DNA of 64,000 nucleotides from Pseudomonadota bacterium (GCA_021820845.1 JAKADC010000003.1:124001-188000), one strand, 5' to 3'; positions 1-11,937 are shown, counted from the stretch's first letter. Notes: generated by a model not told the origin, from the sequence alone. Numbers and translations are program-made.

Positions 1-1469
1 GGGCGAGCGAGGCGCGCTTCCGGGCGCTGGTCGAGTCGGCGCCGGACGCCATCGTCATCGTCGACAGCGCGGGCCGCATCGTGCTGGTCAACGCGCAGAC
101 CGAAAATTATTTCGGCTACGCGCGCGAAGAGCTGCTGCGGCAGCCGGTCGAGGTGCTCGTGCCGGAGCCGTTGCGCAACGTGCACGAAGGGCACCGTGCG
201 GGTTATGCCGCCGATCCGTACACGCGTCCCATGGGCGAGGGAATGGAGCTGTTCGGCCGGCGCAAGGATGGCAGCACGTTTCCGCTGGAAATCAGCCTGA
301 GCCCGCTCGACACCGCGCAGGGAAAGGTCGTGACGGCGGTCATTCGCGACATCAGCGTGCGCAAGCAGGCCGAGCGCCAGCGCCGCGAAGCGCAGGCCCG
401 CTACCAGGAATTGATCAACAATCTGCCGGTGGGCGTGTTCCGCAAGACGATCGGACCGGAGCGGCGCTTCCTCGAGGTGAATCCGGCGCTGGTCAGCATG
501 CTCGAGGCCGACTCGGCCGAGGCCTTGCTCACCCGTCCCGTCGCCATCTTCAAGACCGCGTCCGGCGAGCCGCTTTTCCGCGAAAACGGAGGACAGCCGG
601 ACATGATCGTCAACGAGGAAATCGAGATGCATACGCTGAAGGGCCGCCCCTTCTGCGGTGCCATCACGGCAACGCTGAAGCGCGAGCCGGGCGGACGCAT
701 CTATTACGACGGCATCATCGAGGACATCACGCAACGCAAGGAAATCGAGCGGCAACTGAACAACCGCTCTGTCGAACTGGAGGCCATCAACCAGGAACTC
801 GAAGCCTTCAGCTATTCGGTCTCCCACGACTTGCGCGCCCCGCTCCGCGCAATCGACGGCTTCAGCCACATTCTTCTCAACGACTATTCCGACCGGCTCG
901 ACGACATCGGGCGCGACCGTCTCGGGCGCGTGCGCCGCGCGGCGCAGCACATGGGCACGCTGATCGACGATCTGCTCAAGCTGTCGCGCGTCACCCGCAC
1001 CGAACTCAGGCACGAGCAGGTGGACCTGAGCGCGCTCGCAAACGAAATCGCCGCGGACCTGTCCAAACAAGCGCCGGACCGCAAGGTCGAATTCATCATC
1101 GCACCCCACCTCGTGGCGCAGGGCGACAAGGGACTCCTGCGCATCGTGCTCGACAACCTGCTCGGCAACGCGTGGAAATTCACCGGCGGGCGTGACGACG
1201 CGCGGATCGAACTGGCGCTCGCGCCCAGCGAGGGCAGCCCTGTCTTCATCGTGAGCGACAACGGCGCCGGCTTCGACATGGCCTATGCCGACAAGCTGTT
1301 CGGCGTATTCCAGCGCCTGCACGACACCAGCGAATTCCCCGGGACCGGCATCGGGCTCGCCACCGTGCAACGAATCGTTCACAAGCACGGCGGCAGAATA
1401 TGGGCTGAAAGCGAAGTCGGAAAAGGGTCGAGATTCTATTTCACACTGGAAGCGGAGGCGTCACCGTGA
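1..1469 (+). CDS. PAS-PAS sensor histidine kinase (5' end outside window)
   Basis: The reading frame is open from base 3 and the first visible residues are already inside a PAS domain ([20 protein letters not shown]), so the true start lies upstream; the GTG at 81 is internal. Domains in order: a PAS/PAC pair ending near base 380, a second PAS (about 400-750), a dimerisation helix with the H-box [16 protein letters not shown] (phospho-accepting His codon 825-827), then a HATPase domain with N-box [20 protein letters not shown] and a GTGIGL G-box. No membrane segment is visible in this part. It is of the cyanobacterial phytochrome/Rcp1-like kinase type and should phosphorylate the response regulator whose GTG overlaps its stop codon (GTGA). 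What the PAS domains sense cannot be told. Confidence 0.93.
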   Translation, partial: ASEARFRALVESAPDAIVIVDSAGRIVLVNAQTENYFGYAREELLRQPVEVLVPEPLRNVHEGHRAGYAADPYTRPMGEGMELFGRRKDGSTFPLEISLSPLDTAQGKVVTAVIRDISVRKQAERQRREAQARYQELINNLPVGVFRKTIGPERRFLEVNPALVSMLEADSAEALLTRPVAIFKTASGEPLFRENGGQPDMIVNEEIEMHTLKGRPFCGAITATLKREPGGRIYYDGIIEDITQRKEIERQLNNRSVELEAINQELEAFSYSVSHDLRAPLRAIDGFSHILLNDYSDRLDDIGRDRLGRVRRAAQHMGTLIDDLLKLSRVTRTELRHEQVDLSALANEIAADLSKQAPDRKVEFIIAPHLVAQGDKGLLRIVLDNLLGNAWKFTGGRDDARIELALAPSEGSPVFIVSDNGAGFDMAYADKLFGVFQRLHDTSEFPGTGIGLATVQRIVHKHGGRIWAESEVGKGSRFYFTLEAEASP

Positions 1470-1909
1470 GCGAAAAGAGCATACTTTTGGTCGAGGACAA
1501 CCCGGACGATGCCGCACTCACCGTCCATGCCCTCGAAACCAACAACATCGGCAACAGGCTGGTTCTCGCGCGCGACGGCGTCGAGGCGCTCGACTACCTC
1601 TTCTGCAGCGGGTCTTACGCCGGACGGGATCCCGACGACCGCCCCTCGGTCGTGCTGCTGGACCTCAAGCTTCCGAAAATCGACGGCCTCGAGGTATTGC
1701 GCCGCGTTCGCGCCGCCGAATCGACGCGCCTGCAGCCGGTCGTGATCCTGACCTCTTCGAACGAAGAGGAAGACCGGGTCAAGGGCTACGCCCTCGGCGC
1801 CAACAGCTACGTGCGCAAGCCCGTCGATTTCGACGATTTCGTGCGGGCCGCAGGCCAGCTCGGTCTTTACTGGCTGTTGCTCAACGAGGTGCCGCCTCAT
1901 GCCGGCTAG
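1466..1909 (+). CDS. Single-domain response regulator, Rcp1-like
   Basis: A stand-alone receiver domain of 147 residues with no output domain. The acidic pocket is E10-D11, the phospho-acceptor is D66 in VVLLDLKLP, the conserved Thr/Ser is in ILTSS and the Lys in VRKPVDF. The asymmetric insertion after helix 1 ([18 protein letters not shown]) is typical of Rcp1/CheY-like partners of phytochrome-family kinases. The start is GTG at 1466, overlapping the kinase stop by four bases, so translation is coupled. Its 3' end overlaps the next gene by 11 bases. It probably receives phosphate from the upstream kinase and passes it on through protein contacts or a phosphorelay, since it has no DNA-binding or catalytic part. 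Confidence 0.93.
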   Translation: MSEKSILLVEDNPDDAALTVHALETNNIGNRLVLARDGVEALDYLFCSGSYAGRDPDDRPSVVLLDLKLPKIDGLEVLRRVRAAESTRLQPVVILTSSNEEEDRVKGYALGANSYVRKPVDFDDFVRAAGQLGLYWLLLNEVPPHAG

Positions 1910-4430
1910 ACACGACGACGAACACGCGGCAAACCCGCCGCGAACCGCCGTGGATGAATCCGGCGAAGGCGTCCCGGTACGCGCCCTGATCGTGGAGGAT
2001 TCCGAGGACGACGCGCTCCTTCTGGTGGAATACCTGCAGCGCGCGAACCTTCGTCTCGAGTGGCAACGCCTGGATACCGAGGAGGCTTTGCTGAAGGCGC
2101 TCGAGCAAACCTGGGACATCGTTTTTTCCGACTACTCGATGCCGTATTTCAGCGGTGCGCGCGCGCTCGAAGTCGTCAAGCGCCACGACCCCGATATCCC
2201 GTTCATTTTCGTCTCCGGGACCATCGGCGAGGACACGGCGGTCACCGGGATGCGCGCCGGCGCCCAGGATTACGTGATGAAGGGCAGCCTGTCGCGCCTC
2301 GTGCCCGCGGTCTACCGGGAGCTGTCCGACGCGAACGTCCGGCGCGAGCGGCGCGCCGCGGAACAGGCCGTGCGCCGGCTGTCCCTCGTCGTCGAACAGG
2401 CGGCCGACAGCGTGTTCATCACGGACCCGCACGGCAAGATCGAATACGTGAATCCGGCGTTCGAGCGGCTCACCGGATTCACGGCGGAAGAAGCCATCGG
2501 CGCGTCGCCGGCGCTGATCAAGTCGGCACACCACGACGAAGCGTTTTTCCGCAGCCTCTGGGACACCATCCTCGCCGGAGGCGTGTTCCAGGAAACCTTC
2601 GTCAATCGCCGCAAGGATGGCGTCCTGTTCTACGAGGAGCAGACCATCGCGCCGCTGTTCGACGACAGCATGAAGATATCGAGCTTCGTCTCGACCGGCC
2701 GCGATGTCACCGACCGGGTGCATTCGGAGGAAAAGCGGGCACAACTGCTGGAAATCCTCGAGGCCACGACGGATTTCGTGGCGATCATGGACGGCGATGG
2801 CCGCCTGCACTACCTGAACCGGGCCGGGCGCGCCATGCTGGGGTGGTCGGACGACGAGGACGTCGGCACGAGAGACATGTCGGAATGCTACCCGGAGTGG
2901 GCCGCGCAGCGGATCCTGATGGAGGCGTTTCCCGCCGCGCGCCGCGACGGCGCCTGGCACGGCGAGGGCGTCGTGAATGGCGCGAACGGAAAGGAAATCG
3001 CCGTTTCCCAGGTGGTGCTCGCCCACAGCGGAAAAAACGGCGCGACGGCTTTTTTTTCCACCATCGCGCGCGACATCAGCGAACGCAAGCATTTCGAGCG
3101 GGAGCTCAAGCGCCAGGCCACGCACGACGCCTTGACCGAACTCCCCAACCGCCTGCTGCTCGAGGAACACCTTGCGACCGAGCTCGCGCGCGCGCAACGC
3201 GGCGGATTTCTGACCGCGGTACTGTTTCTCGACATCGACAATTTCAAGCGCATCAACGACAGTCTCGGACATGCGGCGGGCGACGCCATGCTGCGCCACG
3301 TGGCTCAGCGCTTACGCGAATGCATGCGACCGGACGACGTCGTGGCGCGCTACGGCGGTGACGAATTCACCATCCTGGTCGGCGGCCTGCCCACGCCGGA
3401 CAGCGTCCTGGCCGTTCTTCACCAGTTGCGCGAGGCGTTCGAAACCGCGATCTACATCGCGGGACAGGACGTCTACGCCGCGTTCAGCATGGGCATCTCG
3501 ATCTACCCGCATGATGGGAGCAATCCCGAAACGCTTCTGAAAAATGCCGATACGGCGATGTACCGGGCGAAGGCGAACGGGCGCAACCAGTACCAGTTCT
3601 ATGCGCCGGAAATGAATGCGCGGGGAGAAGAGCTGCTCGCCCTGGAGACCGATCTCCGGCGCGCGCTCGACCGCAAGGAGTTCGTGCTCTTCTACCAGCC
3701 CCAACTCGACCTGCGCAACGGCCAGATCGCGGGGATGGAGGCGCTGTTGCGCTGGCAGCATCCCGAACACGGGCTGATGTCGCCGGACGACTTCGTTCCG
3801 ATTCTGGAAGAAACCGGACTGATCGTCTCCGTCGGCGAGTGGGCGCTGCGCAGCGCCTGCACGCAATACCGGAAATTCCACGAAGCCGGCCTCGCGCCGG
3901 TCCGGGTGTCGATCAACGTTTCCGCCCGGCAATTCAGGGAGCAGGCGCTGGTGGACCGGGTGCATCAGGCAATCCGCGACGAGGGCATCCCGCCCCACCA
4001 CCTTGAGCTCGAGATCACCGAAAGCACCGCCATGCACGACGTGCAGCTCACGAGCGAAATTCTGGGTGCGCTCGATTCGCTTGGCGTGCGTCTGGCCATC
4101 GACGATTTCGGAACCGGATACTCGTCGCTGGCGTACCTCAAGCGCTTCCCGCTCGACGTCCTCAAGATCGACCGCACCTTCATTCCCGATTCCCCGAACG
4201 ACGGAAACGTCTCGGCGATCGCGGAGGCGAGCATCACGCTTGGCCACAAGCTGGGGCTCGAGGTGGTCGCGGAAGGGGTCGAAACGATGGAGCAGCTGGA
4301 ATTCCTGCGCATGCACGACTGCGATATTCTTCAGGGATACTGCTTCAGCCGTCCGGCGCCGGTGGACACGATCGAGCGGTTCATCACGGATTACGCGCGC
4401 GCGCCGTTTCCTGTCACGAAGCCCGTATGA
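1899..4430 (+). CDS. REC-PAS-PAS-GGDEF-EAL cyclic-di-GMP response regulator
   Basis: An 843-residue soluble protein. The receiver domain (about 27-140) has phospho-acceptor D78 in VFSDYSMP. Two PAS domains follow (about 160-285 and 290-410). The GGDEF domain has an intact GGDEF signature at 486-490 and an inhibitory I-site RPDD at 477-480, exactly five residues upstream. The EAL domain has EALLRW at 614-619 plus DDFGTGYSS and VVAEGVET. Both enzymatic motifs look intact, so it could both make and degrade cyclic-di-GMP, with the receiver switching between them. The ATG at 1899 overlaps the preceding response regulator by 11 bases, so kinase, shuttle and output are made together. The target behaviour (biofilm, motility) is inference. 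Confidence 0.95.
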   Translation: MPARHDDEHAANPPRTAVDESGEGVPVRALIVEDSEDDALLLVEYLQRANLRLEWQRLDTEEALLKALEQTWDIVFSDYSMPYFSGARALEVVKRHDPDIPFIFVSGTIGEDTAVTGMRAGAQDYVMKGSLSRLVPAVYRELSDANVRRERRAAEQAVRRLSLVVEQAADSVFITDPHGKIEYVNPAFERLTGFTAEEAIGASPALIKSAHHDEAFFRSLWDTILAGGVFQETFVNRRKDGVLFYEEQTIAPLFDDSMKISSFVSTGRDVTDRVHSEEKRAQLLEILEATTDFVAIMDGDGRLHYLNRAGRAMLGWSDDEDVGTRDMSECYPEWAAQRILMEAFPAARRDGAWHGEGVVNGANGKEIAVSQVVLAHSGKNGATAFFSTIARDISERKHFERELKRQATHDALTELPNRLLLEEHLATELARAQRGGFLTAVLFLDIDNFKRINDSLGHAAGDAMLRHVAQRLRECMRPDDVVARYGGDEFTILVGGLPTPDSVLAVLHQLREAFETAIYIAGQDVYAAFSMGISIYPHDGSNPETLLKNADTAMYRAKANGRNQYQFYAPEMNARGEELLALETDLRRALDRKEFVLFYQPQLDLRNGQIAGMEALLRWQHPEHGLMSPDDFVPILEETGLIVSVGEWALRSACTQYRKFHEAGLAPVRVSINVSARQFREQALVDRVHQAIRDEGIPPHHLELEITESTAMHDVQLTSEILGALDSLGVRLAIDDFGTGYSSLAYLKRFPLDVLKIDRTFIPDSPNDGNVSAIAEASITLGHKLGLEVVAEGVETMEQLEFLRMHDCDILQGYCFSRPAPVDTIERFITDYARAPFPVTKPV

Positions 4431-4512
4431 AGACACTTTCTCTTTTCGTCGGCAGGTGCGGCGCCGGGTCGCGATGAGCGGCGCACCTGCCATCCAGCGG
4501 AGTCAATCGATC

Positions 4513-4857
4513 ATGCACAGTCTGCCCAATGCCTTGCGCGCCTGGAACACCAATGAGTTCCAGGCGGTTCTCAAGCAGGAAATCGAACAGATGGAGGCCG
4601 CGCGGCTCCCCCTGCAACAGGGGCTGTCGTCCAGCAGCTACGTGACGGACCGCCCCTTCCAGGCGATGATCATCAGCGTGCGCGAGGAAAGCAATCTGAT
4701 CCGGGCCAAGGCGGGCATTTTTTACACCGGCGTGATCGCGGGATGCAGTTGCGCGGACGACCCCACCCCCATCGACGAGCAAACCGAATATTGCGTCCTG
4801 CAGTTCGACATCGACCGCGCCACCGCCGAGGCCACCGTGACGTTGCTCGCGGAATGA
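4513..4857 (+). CDS. Conserved hypothetical protein, 114 aa
   Basis: Function not recognised. From the ATG at 4513 the product has 114 residues (MHSLPNALRAWNTNEF...). There is no signal peptide or membrane segment. It starts with an acidic amphipathic region (VLKQEIEQMEAARLPLQQ) and ends with a beta-rich part containing CSCADDPTPIDEQTEYC and repeated hydrophobic strands (FDIDRATAEATVTLL). GGAG ten bases before the ATG decides this start; an in-frame ATG at 4474 has no ribosome site and would add 13 residues. It lies 82 bases after the cyclic-di-GMP gene on the same strand and could be co-transcribed. The three cysteines within 30 residues are the only hint of metal or redox chemistry. Confidence 0.7.
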   Translation: MHSLPNALRAWNTNEFQAVLKQEIEQMEAARLPLQQGLSSSSYVTDRPFQAMIISVREESNLIRAKAGIFYTGVIAGCSCADDPTPIDEQTEYCVLQFDIDRATAEATVTLLAE

Positions 4858-4891
4858 TCCGCGGCGCGTAGACGGCGGCGAGAACCGTCTT

Positions 4892-4912
4892 GCCTCGCCC
4901 GTCCTGCGAGGC
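4892..4912. terminator. Possible hairpin between convergent genes
   Basis: A perfect seven-base inverted repeat (GCCTCGC / GCGAGGC, seven-base loop) sits between the ends of the hypothetical gene and the convergent ABC ATPase gene. There is no T-run on either side, so it is not a canonical intrinsic terminator. It may only slow or protect the transcript ends. Confidence 0.3.
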
Positions 4913-4935
4913 GCGGCCCGCCTGGCGGATCGCCT

Positions 4936-5781
4936 TCAGTCCTGATGATGAGGCGGCAGGTCGAGGTCGTCCGCAAGCGCTCTGCCGGGATACTGAAAGG
5001 CGACCGGCCCGTCGGGCTCCGCGTGGACGAATTGATGAACGAAGGGATCGCTCGATCCGCTCATCGCCGACGCCTCGCCTTCGGCCACGACGACGCCGTC
5101 GTGGATGAAATAGACGTAGTCGGCGACTTTCAGCGACTCCGATACATCGTAGGTCACCACCACCGAGGTCAGGCCGAGCGCATCGTTGAGTCGCCGGATG
5201 AGGTTCGCGATGGTGTTGAGCGAGATCGGATCGAGTCCCGCAAAGGGCTCGTCGTACATGATCAGCATGGGGTCGAGCGCGATCGCCCTCGCCAGTGCGA
5301 CGCGGCGTTCCATTCCGCCCGACAGCTCGCTGGTCCGCAGCGCGTGGGCGCCACGCAGTCCGACGGCATGCAGCTTCATCAGCACGAGGTCGTGAATGAC
5401 GTCCTCGGGCAGGTCGGTGTGCTCGCGCATCGGATAGGCGATGTTGTCGAACACCGAAAGGTCGCTGAACAGGCCGCTGACCTGGAACATCATGCCCATC
5501 TTGCGCCGCATTGCGTACAGCGCATCGTTGTCCTGCTCGTGGACCACCTGCCCCGCGAATGTCACGCTGCCGCGGGCGGGCCTGAGCTGCCCGCCGACGT
5601 GGCGAAGCAGCGTGGTCTTGCCGGAACCGCTGACGCCCAGGATCGCGACGACCTTGCCGCGGGGAATCGCGAGGTTGATTCCCTTGAGTACCTGGCGGCT
5701 GCCGTAAGCAAAATGGAGATCTCGCACTTCGACGAGGTTCTCCTCTTCCCCGTTCAAACTGCCTGCACGTGCGATGGTCAT
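4936..5781 (-). CDS. MlaF-like ABC transporter ATP-binding protein
   Basis: A 281-residue ABC ATPase. Walker A is GVSGSGKT (49-56), the signature is LSGGMERR and Walker B is LIMYDEP followed by FAGLDP. The Met after LSGG and the [12 protein letters not shown] string are typical of the MlaF/Ttg2A family that energises phospholipid or solvent transport with MlaE and MlaD. No permease, MCE-domain or periplasmic partner is present in the window; instead the ATG overlaps the sucB stop codon (ATGA), so it is translated as the last gene of the TCA operon. The region beyond about residue 245 is an extra tail ([13 protein letters not shown]...). Some family members act as orphans using permeases encoded elsewhere; that this one does so is inference. 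Confidence 0.85.
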   Translation of the reverse strand: MTIARAGSLNGEEENLVEVRDLHFAYGSRQVLKGINLAIPRGKVVAILGVSGSGKTTLLRHVGGQLRPARGSVTFAGQVVHEQDNDALYAMRRKMGMMFQVSGLFSDLSVFDNIAYPMREHTDLPEDVIHDLVLMKLHAVGLRGAHALRTSELSGGMERRVALARAIALDPMLIMYDEPFAGLDPISLNTIANLIRRLNDALGLTSVVVTYDVSESLKVADYVYFIHDGVVVAEGEASAMSGSSDPFVHQFVHAEPDGPVAFQYPGRALADDLDLPPHHQD

Positions 5782-6971
5782 GGCGTGGCCTCCAGCAGCG
5801 CTTCCGGCGCTTCCAGCGCGGCCTTCACCGCGACCAGGAACTGCACGGCGTCGCGGCCATCGATCAGACGGTGGTCGTAGGTCAGCGCGACATACATCAT
5901 CGGGCGAATCACGACCTGGCCATGCTCCGCCACCGGGCGGTCCTGGATCGCATGCATGCCGAGAATGGCGGACTGCGGCGGGTTGAGGATGGGGGTCGAA
6001 AGAAGCGAGCCGAACACCCCGCCGTTGGTGATGGAAAACGTGCCGCCGCTCAGTTCCTCGAGCGTGAGCTTCGCCTCGCGCGCGCGGCGGGCGAAGTCGG
6101 CGATGGCGCCTTCGATTTCGGCGGACGACAAGGTCTGCGCGCGACGCAGGATAGGCACGACAAGACCGCGCGGGCTGGAGATCGCGATGCCGATATCGGC
6201 GTCGTCGTGCCACACGATGTCGCTGCCGTCGATGGCGGCGTTGACGATGGGGAACTGCTGCAGCGCCTGGCATACCGCCCGGACGAAAAACGACATGTAG
6301 CCCAGCTTGATGCCGTGCCGGGTCTCGAACTCGGCCTTGAAGCGCTGGCGCAGTTCGTTCACGGGCTGCATGTTCACCTCGTTGAAGCTGGTGAGCATCG
6401 CGGCCGTGTGCTGCGCGGCGACGAGGCGCTCGGCCACCCGGCTGCGCAGGCGCGACATCGGCTCGCGCCTGGTCGCTGCGGGCGCTCCTTTGTCCCCGGC
6501 CTCCGTCGGAGGGCGCGGCTGGGGAGACGGCGGCATGGCCGTCGGCATGGGCAATTCCTTCGCTGCCGCCGCCTTGGTGGAAGCTTCAGATGGGCTGGGC
6601 GCGAGCGTCGGCTTGGGCGCCGTCTTTTCCTCGTCTTGCGTCAGGCGCGCGGCCTTCGCCTGCGGCTCGCCCGACGGTTTCTGTCGAACGGCCCGCTCCG
6701 GCTGTTCCGGCGTGCCCGCCACGGCGGCGCGCTCGCCGGTTTCGATCACCGCCACGACTTCGTCCGCCTTGACCGTCGCGCCTTCGGCCTGGCGGATCTC
6801 GACCAGGATACCGGATGCCGGCGTGGGAATTTCCAGGATCACCTTGTCGGTTTCCAGGTCGACCAGCGTTTCGTCGCGCGCGACGTTCTCGCCGACCTGC
6901 TTGCGCCATGCCAGCAGCGTGCCGCTGGCAATCGAGTCGGACAGCGTCGGAACGCGCACTTCAAGTTTCAT
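5778..6971 (-). CDS. sucB: 2-Oxoglutarate dehydrogenase E2, dihydrolipoamide succinyltransferase
   Basis: The 397-residue E2 core of the 2-oxoglutarate dehydrogenase complex transfers succinyl groups from lipoamide to CoA. The N-terminal lipoyl domain has its modified lysine at K43 (LETDKVILE). An Ala/Pro/Lys-rich linker follows (about 80-165), then the peripheral subunit-binding stretch near [12 protein letters not shown], then the catalytic domain with the acyltransferase motif DHRLIDG (H367, D371). It starts 11 bases inside the end of sucA and its stop overlaps the start of the MlaF-like ATPase. The E3 (lpd) gene that usually follows is absent here and must be supplied from elsewhere. Confidence 0.96.
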   Translation of the reverse strand: MKLEVRVPTLSDSIASGTLLAWRKQVGENVARDETLVDLETDKVILEIPTPASGILVEIRQAEGATVKADEVVAVIETGERAAVAGTPEQPERAVRQKPSGEPQAKAARLTQDEEKTAPKPTLAPSPSEASTKAAAAKELPMPTAMPPSPQPRPPTEAGDKGAPAATRREPMSRLRSRVAERLVAAQHTAAMLTSFNEVNMQPVNELRQRFKAEFETRHGIKLGYMSFFVRAVCQALQQFPIVNAAIDGSDIVWHDDADIGIAISSPRGLVVPILRRAQTLSSAEIEGAIADFARRAREAKLTLEELSGGTFSITNGGVFGSLLSTPILNPPQSAILGMHAIQDRPVAEHGQVVIRPMMYVALTYDHRLIDGRDAVQFLVAVKAALEAPEALLEATP

Positions 6972-9654
6972 GGGGAATCTCCAGCGCGTCGTTCAGCAGC
7001 GCCTCCAGTTCCGCCCGGTGATGCGAGACGTAACCCGATGCCGGCGCCGCCGCCGCGGGGCGTCCGGCGTAATGGAAGCGCCGTCCGCCCGCGCAGCGGT
7101 TGAGGTGATGCAGGGTCTGGTACCACGCGCCCTGGTTCATGGGTTCTTCCTGCGCCCAGACGAAGGTCTTCGCCTTCGGGTAGGCGTCGAGGACTGCACA
7201 GAATGCCGTGTCCGGGAACGGATAGAGCTGCTCGACACGGACGAGCGCGACGTCATCCAGCCCGCGGGCCGCGCGCGACGCTTCGAGGTCGAACCATACC
7301 CGTCCGCTGCACACGACGATGCGCTTCGCCTGGCGAGGCGCGCGCGGGTCGTCGATCACCGGCTGGAACGCCCCGCCGCTCAAGTCCGTCAGCGACGACA
7401 CGGAGGCGGGATGCCGCAGCAGGCTCTTGGGGCTCATGATGATCAGCGGCTTCCTGAGCGGACGGACGAGCTGCCGCCGCAGCAGATGGAACATCTGCGC
7501 CGGCAGGGTCGGCACGCACACCTGGATGTTCTCCTGCGCGCACAGCTGGAGATAGCGTTCGAGCCGCGCCGAGGAATGCTCGGGCCCCTGCCCTTCCAGG
7601 CCGTGCGGCAGCATCAGCGTCAGGCCGCACAGGCGGCCCCACTTGGCTTCGCCGCTCGTGATGAACTGGTCGATCACCACCTGCGCGCCGTTGGCGAAAT
7701 CGCCGAACTGCGCCTCCCACACCACCAGCGTGTCCGGGTCGGCCGTGGCATAGCCGTACTCGAACGCGAGCACGGCCTCTTCCGACAGCAGCGAATCGAT
7801 GATCGAGAAATTGCCCTGCTGGTTGTGGATGTGCTCGAGCGGCACGTAGACGCCGCTCTGGCGGCGCTCGCGCTTCTGGTCGTGCCACACGGCGTGGCGA
7901 TGGAAGAACGTGCCGCGCGACGAGTCCTGGCCCGACACCCGCACGTTGAAGCCGGCATCGAGCAGGCTGGCGTACGCCAGGTTCTCGGCGTAGCCCCAGT
8001 CCACCGGCAGCTCCCCCGCGTGCATCCTGCGGCGGTCGTCGAGCACCTTCTGCACGCGCGGGTGCAGCTCGATCTCGTGCTGCAGCGTGGTGATGCGCTC
8101 GCCGAGAAAATCGAGCCGCGCCGCCGGCACGGCAGTCGTCGCTTCGACGTCGGCGCCGTCGCGGAAGCGCCCCCAGTCGGTGCCGAATGCCTGCTTGAAG
8201 TCGGACGGGACGGGCAGGCTCAGCGATTTGCCCTGCTCCAGCCGCTCGCGGCAGGTATCGACCAGGTCGTCGGCCTGCGCCTGGGTCAGCACGCCCTCGT
8301 CGACCAGCCGCTGCGCGTACAGCATGCGCACGCTCGGATGCGCATTGATGCGGCGGTACATCAGCGGCTGCGTGGCAAGCGGCTCGTCCTGCTCGTTGTG
8401 GCCATGGCGCCGATAGCACACCAGGTCGATGAAGCAGTTCTTGTGGAAGGTGTAGCGGTAGTCGACGGCAGTCTGCACCGCGAACGCCACCGCCTCGGGG
8501 TCGTCGCCGTTGACGTGCAGCACCGGCGCCTCGACCATCTTGGCGACGTCGGTACAGTACAGCGTCGAACGGACGTCGCGCGGGTCGGACGTGGTGAAGC
8601 CAATCTGGTTGTTGATGACGACATGGATCGCGCCGCCGTTGCGGAAGCCGCGCGTCTGGGACATGTTGAGGCTTTCCATCACGACGCCCTGCCCCGACAG
8701 CGCGGCGTCGCCGTGCAGCACCACCGGCACCACCTCGTAGCCGAGCACGTCGCCGCGGCGGTCCTGGCGCGCACGCACCGAGCCGCGCACCACCGGGTGC
8801 ACGATCTCGAGGTGCGAGGGATTGAATGCCAGTGCCAGGTGCACGGGGCCGTAGGCGGTGGCGATATCGGTAGAGAAGCCCTGGTGATATTTGACGTCGC
8901 CCGACAAGGGCGAGCCCGGATAGCCGTTCGCCGGCTCCTCGTACAGGCTGTCGATCGTGCGGCCCATGATGTTGACCAGCACGTTGATGCGCCCGCGGTG
9001 CGCCATGCCCATCACGATTTCCTTGGCGCCGTGGCGCGCGCAGCGGGCGATCACCTGGTCGAGCAGCGGGATCAGGCTCTCGCCTCCTTCGAGCGAAAAG
9101 CGCTTCTGGCCGACGTGGCGGGTGTGAAGAAATTTTTCCAGCGTCTCGGCGTCGGTCAGCCGCTTCAACACCTGTTTTTTCTGCTCAACGGAAAGGCCAA
9201 AACGCCCCTGTGCCGACTCGATGCGCTCCTGCAGCCAGCGCTTGCGGGCCACCTCCGTGATATGCATGTATTCGACACCGACATGGCCGCAATAGGCGCT
9301 GTTCACACGCTGCAGGATGTCGGCCAGCGTGGTGCGTTCCACCCCGACCAGCGAACCCGTCTCGAATTCGCGCGCGAGGTCGGCATCGGTAAGGCCGTAG
9401 TGCGCGGGATCGAGCTCCGGGGTCGGCGGCGGCTCGAAGCGCCGCAGGGGATCGAGATCGGCTTTCCGCACGCCGAGATAGCGGTAGGCGTTGATCAGCC
9501 GCAGCACCGCGACCTGCGCCGCGTCCGAGGCAGCGGCCTGGCCGGGGAGCGGCAGGGTCAGCCATGGCGCCAGTGCGTCGTCGCCGAACTGCTCCAGATA
9601 CGCGGCGTTGCCGGCGTACAGCGGCGAAGTCGGGTGCCAGTCAGGGGCGCTCAT
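6961..9654 (-). CDS. sucA: 2-Oxoglutarate dehydrogenase E1 component
   Basis: The thiamine-diphosphate-dependent decarboxylase of the 2-oxoglutarate dehydrogenase complex. The chosen start (ATG 9652-9654, [20 protein letters not shown]) gives 897 residues, somewhat shorter than the usual 930-950; the open frame continues upstream only into the gltA end. Visible family motifs are [23 protein letters not shown], the ThDP site [14 protein letters not shown] with [13 protein letters not shown], and [11 protein letters not shown]. It lies 23 bases after gltA and overlaps sucB by 11 bases, so E1 and E2 are co-translated. Its presence means the oxidative TCA cycle is not broken at 2-oxoglutarate. 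Confidence 0.96.
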   Translation of the reverse strand: MSAPDWHPTSPLYAGNAAYLEQFGDDALAPWLTLPLPGQAAASDAAQVAVLRLINAYRYLGVRKADLDPLRRFEPPPTPELDPAHYGLTDADLAREFETGSLVGVERTTLADILQRVNSAYCGHVGVEYMHITEVARKRWLQERIESAQGRFGLSVEQKKQVLKRLTDAETLEKFLHTRHVGQKRFSLEGGESLIPLLDQVIARCARHGAKEIVMGMAHRGRINVLVNIMGRTIDSLYEEPANGYPGSPLSGDVKYHQGFSTDIATAYGPVHLALAFNPSHLEIVHPVVRGSVRARQDRRGDVLGYEVVPVVLHGDAALSGQGVVMESLNMSQTRGFRNGGAIHVVINNQIGFTTSDPRDVRSTLYCTDVAKMVEAPVLHVNGDDPEAVAFAVQTAVDYRYTFHKNCFIDLVCYRRHGHNEQDEPLATQPLMYRRINAHPSVRMLYAQRLVDEGVLTQAQADDLVDTCRERLEQGKSLSLPVPSDFKQAFGTDWGRFRDGADVEATTAVPAARLDFLGERITTLQHEIELHPRVQKVLDDRRRMHAGELPVDWGYAENLAYASLLDAGFNVRVSGQDSSRGTFFHRHAVWHDQKRERRQSGVYVPLEHIHNQQGNFSIIDSLLSEEAVLAFEYGYATADPDTLVVWEAQFGDFANGAQVVIDQFITSGEAKWGRLCGLTLMLPHGLEGQGPEHSSARLERYLQLCAQENIQVCVPTLPAQMFHLLRRQLVRPLRKPLIIMSPKSLLRHPASVSSLTDLSGGAFQPVIDDPRAPRQAKRIVVCSGRVWFDLEASRAARGLDDVALVRVEQLYPFPDTAFCAVLDAYPKAKTFVWAQEEPMNQGAWYQTLHHLNRCAGGRRFHYAGRPAAAAPASGYVSHHRAELEALLNDALEIPHET

Positions 9655-9677
9655 CGCCAGCCGATCCCCGTTTCCCG

Positions 9678-10969
<1,292 letters not shown>

Positions 10970-10973
<4 letters not shown>

Positions 10974-11209
10974 CGTGTTTCTCGAAAGTGCTGGAGGCGT
11001 TCGATAAGCGCTGCGAGGTCGGCATCGCCCGCGGGCGCCCGTCCCTGGAGCCGGTCTACGATCTCCGCGTCCGGAAGATCCAGCAGCCGCTCCAGCGCGG
11101 CTGCTTCGTGAGGTTGAAGTGTAGCGCGGTGGGCGGTCCAAAAGCCACCCAGCCACAGATCGAGTTCGAGCAGGCCGCGCCGGCAACGCCAGGACAAGCG
11201 GTCAGACAC
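10970..11209 (-). CDS. sdhE: FAD assembly factor SdhE
   Basis: A 79-residue soluble helical protein ([22 protein letters not shown]...) of the SdhE/CptB/Sdh5 family, which promotes covalent attachment of FAD to SdhA. The RGLLELD segment is the family's RGxxE motif at the flavoprotein-contact surface. It overlaps the end of sdhB by eight bases and the start of gltA by four, so it is translated between them. Confidence 0.9.
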
Positions 11210-11897
11210 GCCGTTTCACCAGCAGCGATCTGATGCGGCCTATCGCCGCCGTGGGATTCAATCCCTTGGGGCAGACATCGACGCAGTTCATGATGCCGCG
11301 GCAGCGATAGAGCCGGTACGGATCTTCCAGATTGTCCAGCCGCGCGGCGGTCGCCTCGTCGCGGCTGTCCGCGATGAAGCGGTACGCCTGCAGCAGCCCG
11401 GCAGGCCCGACGAACGTGTCGGGGTTCCACCAGAACGAGGGACAGGCGGTCGTGCAGCACGCGCACAGGATGCACTCGTAGGCGCCGTCGAGCAGCGCGC
11501 GGTCTTCCGGACTCTGCAGCCGCTCGACCTCGGGCTCGGGGGCGTCGTTGACGAGCCAGGGCTTGATCGAACGGTACTGCCTGTAGAACGGTTCCATGTC
11601 GACGACGAGGTCGCGGATCACGGGCAGCCCCGGCAGCGGCCGCACCTCGACGGGCTGCTTGAGTTCGGACAGCGGGGTGATGCACGCCAGCCGGTTCTGG
11701 CCGTTGACATTCACGGCGTCCGAACCGCACACGCCCTCGCGACAGGAACGGCGCAGCGAGAGCGTCTCGTCCTGCGCCTTGATCGCCAGGAGTGCGTCGA
11801 GCAGCATCTTGCCGGCCGGCTCGATGTCGAGCTCGACGTCCTGCATGAAAGGCTTGGCGCCGGTTTCGGGGTTGTAGCGGTAGAGGCGGAATTTCAT
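11202..11897 (-). CDS. sdhB: Succinate dehydrogenase iron-sulfur subunit
   Basis: A 231-residue subunit that carries electrons from the SdhA flavin to quinone. Three cluster sites are visible. The [2Fe-2S] site has C52, C57, D60 and C72 (CREGVCGSD...LAC), with the same Asp substitution found in the Escherichia coli enzyme. The [4Fe-4S] site is CILCACCTTACP and the [3Fe-4S] site is CRGIMNCVDVCPKGLNP. The gene begins 40 bases after sdhA and overlaps sdhE. Confidence 0.97.
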   Translation of the reverse strand: MKFRLYRYNPETGAKPFMQDVELDIEPAGKMLLDALLAIKAQDETLSLRRSCREGVCGSDAVNVNGQNRLACITPLSELKQPVEVRPLPGLPVIRDLVVDMEPFYRQYRSIKPWLVNDAPEPEVERLQSPEDRALLDGAYECILCACCTTACPSFWWNPDTFVGPAGLLQAYRFIADSRDEATAARLDNLEDPYRLYRCRGIMNCVDVCPKGLNPTAAIGRIRSLLVKRRV

Positions 11898-11937
11898 GAG
11901 CGGCTCGCTTTCGCCATTGGCAGGACAAGATGTCCCA

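Noticed and set aside
11202-11897. Missing fourth cysteine in the SdhB [2Fe-2S] motif (Asp instead)
   Set aside because: The same Cys-to-Asp substitution is normal in the Escherichia coli enzyme, so it is not a defect.
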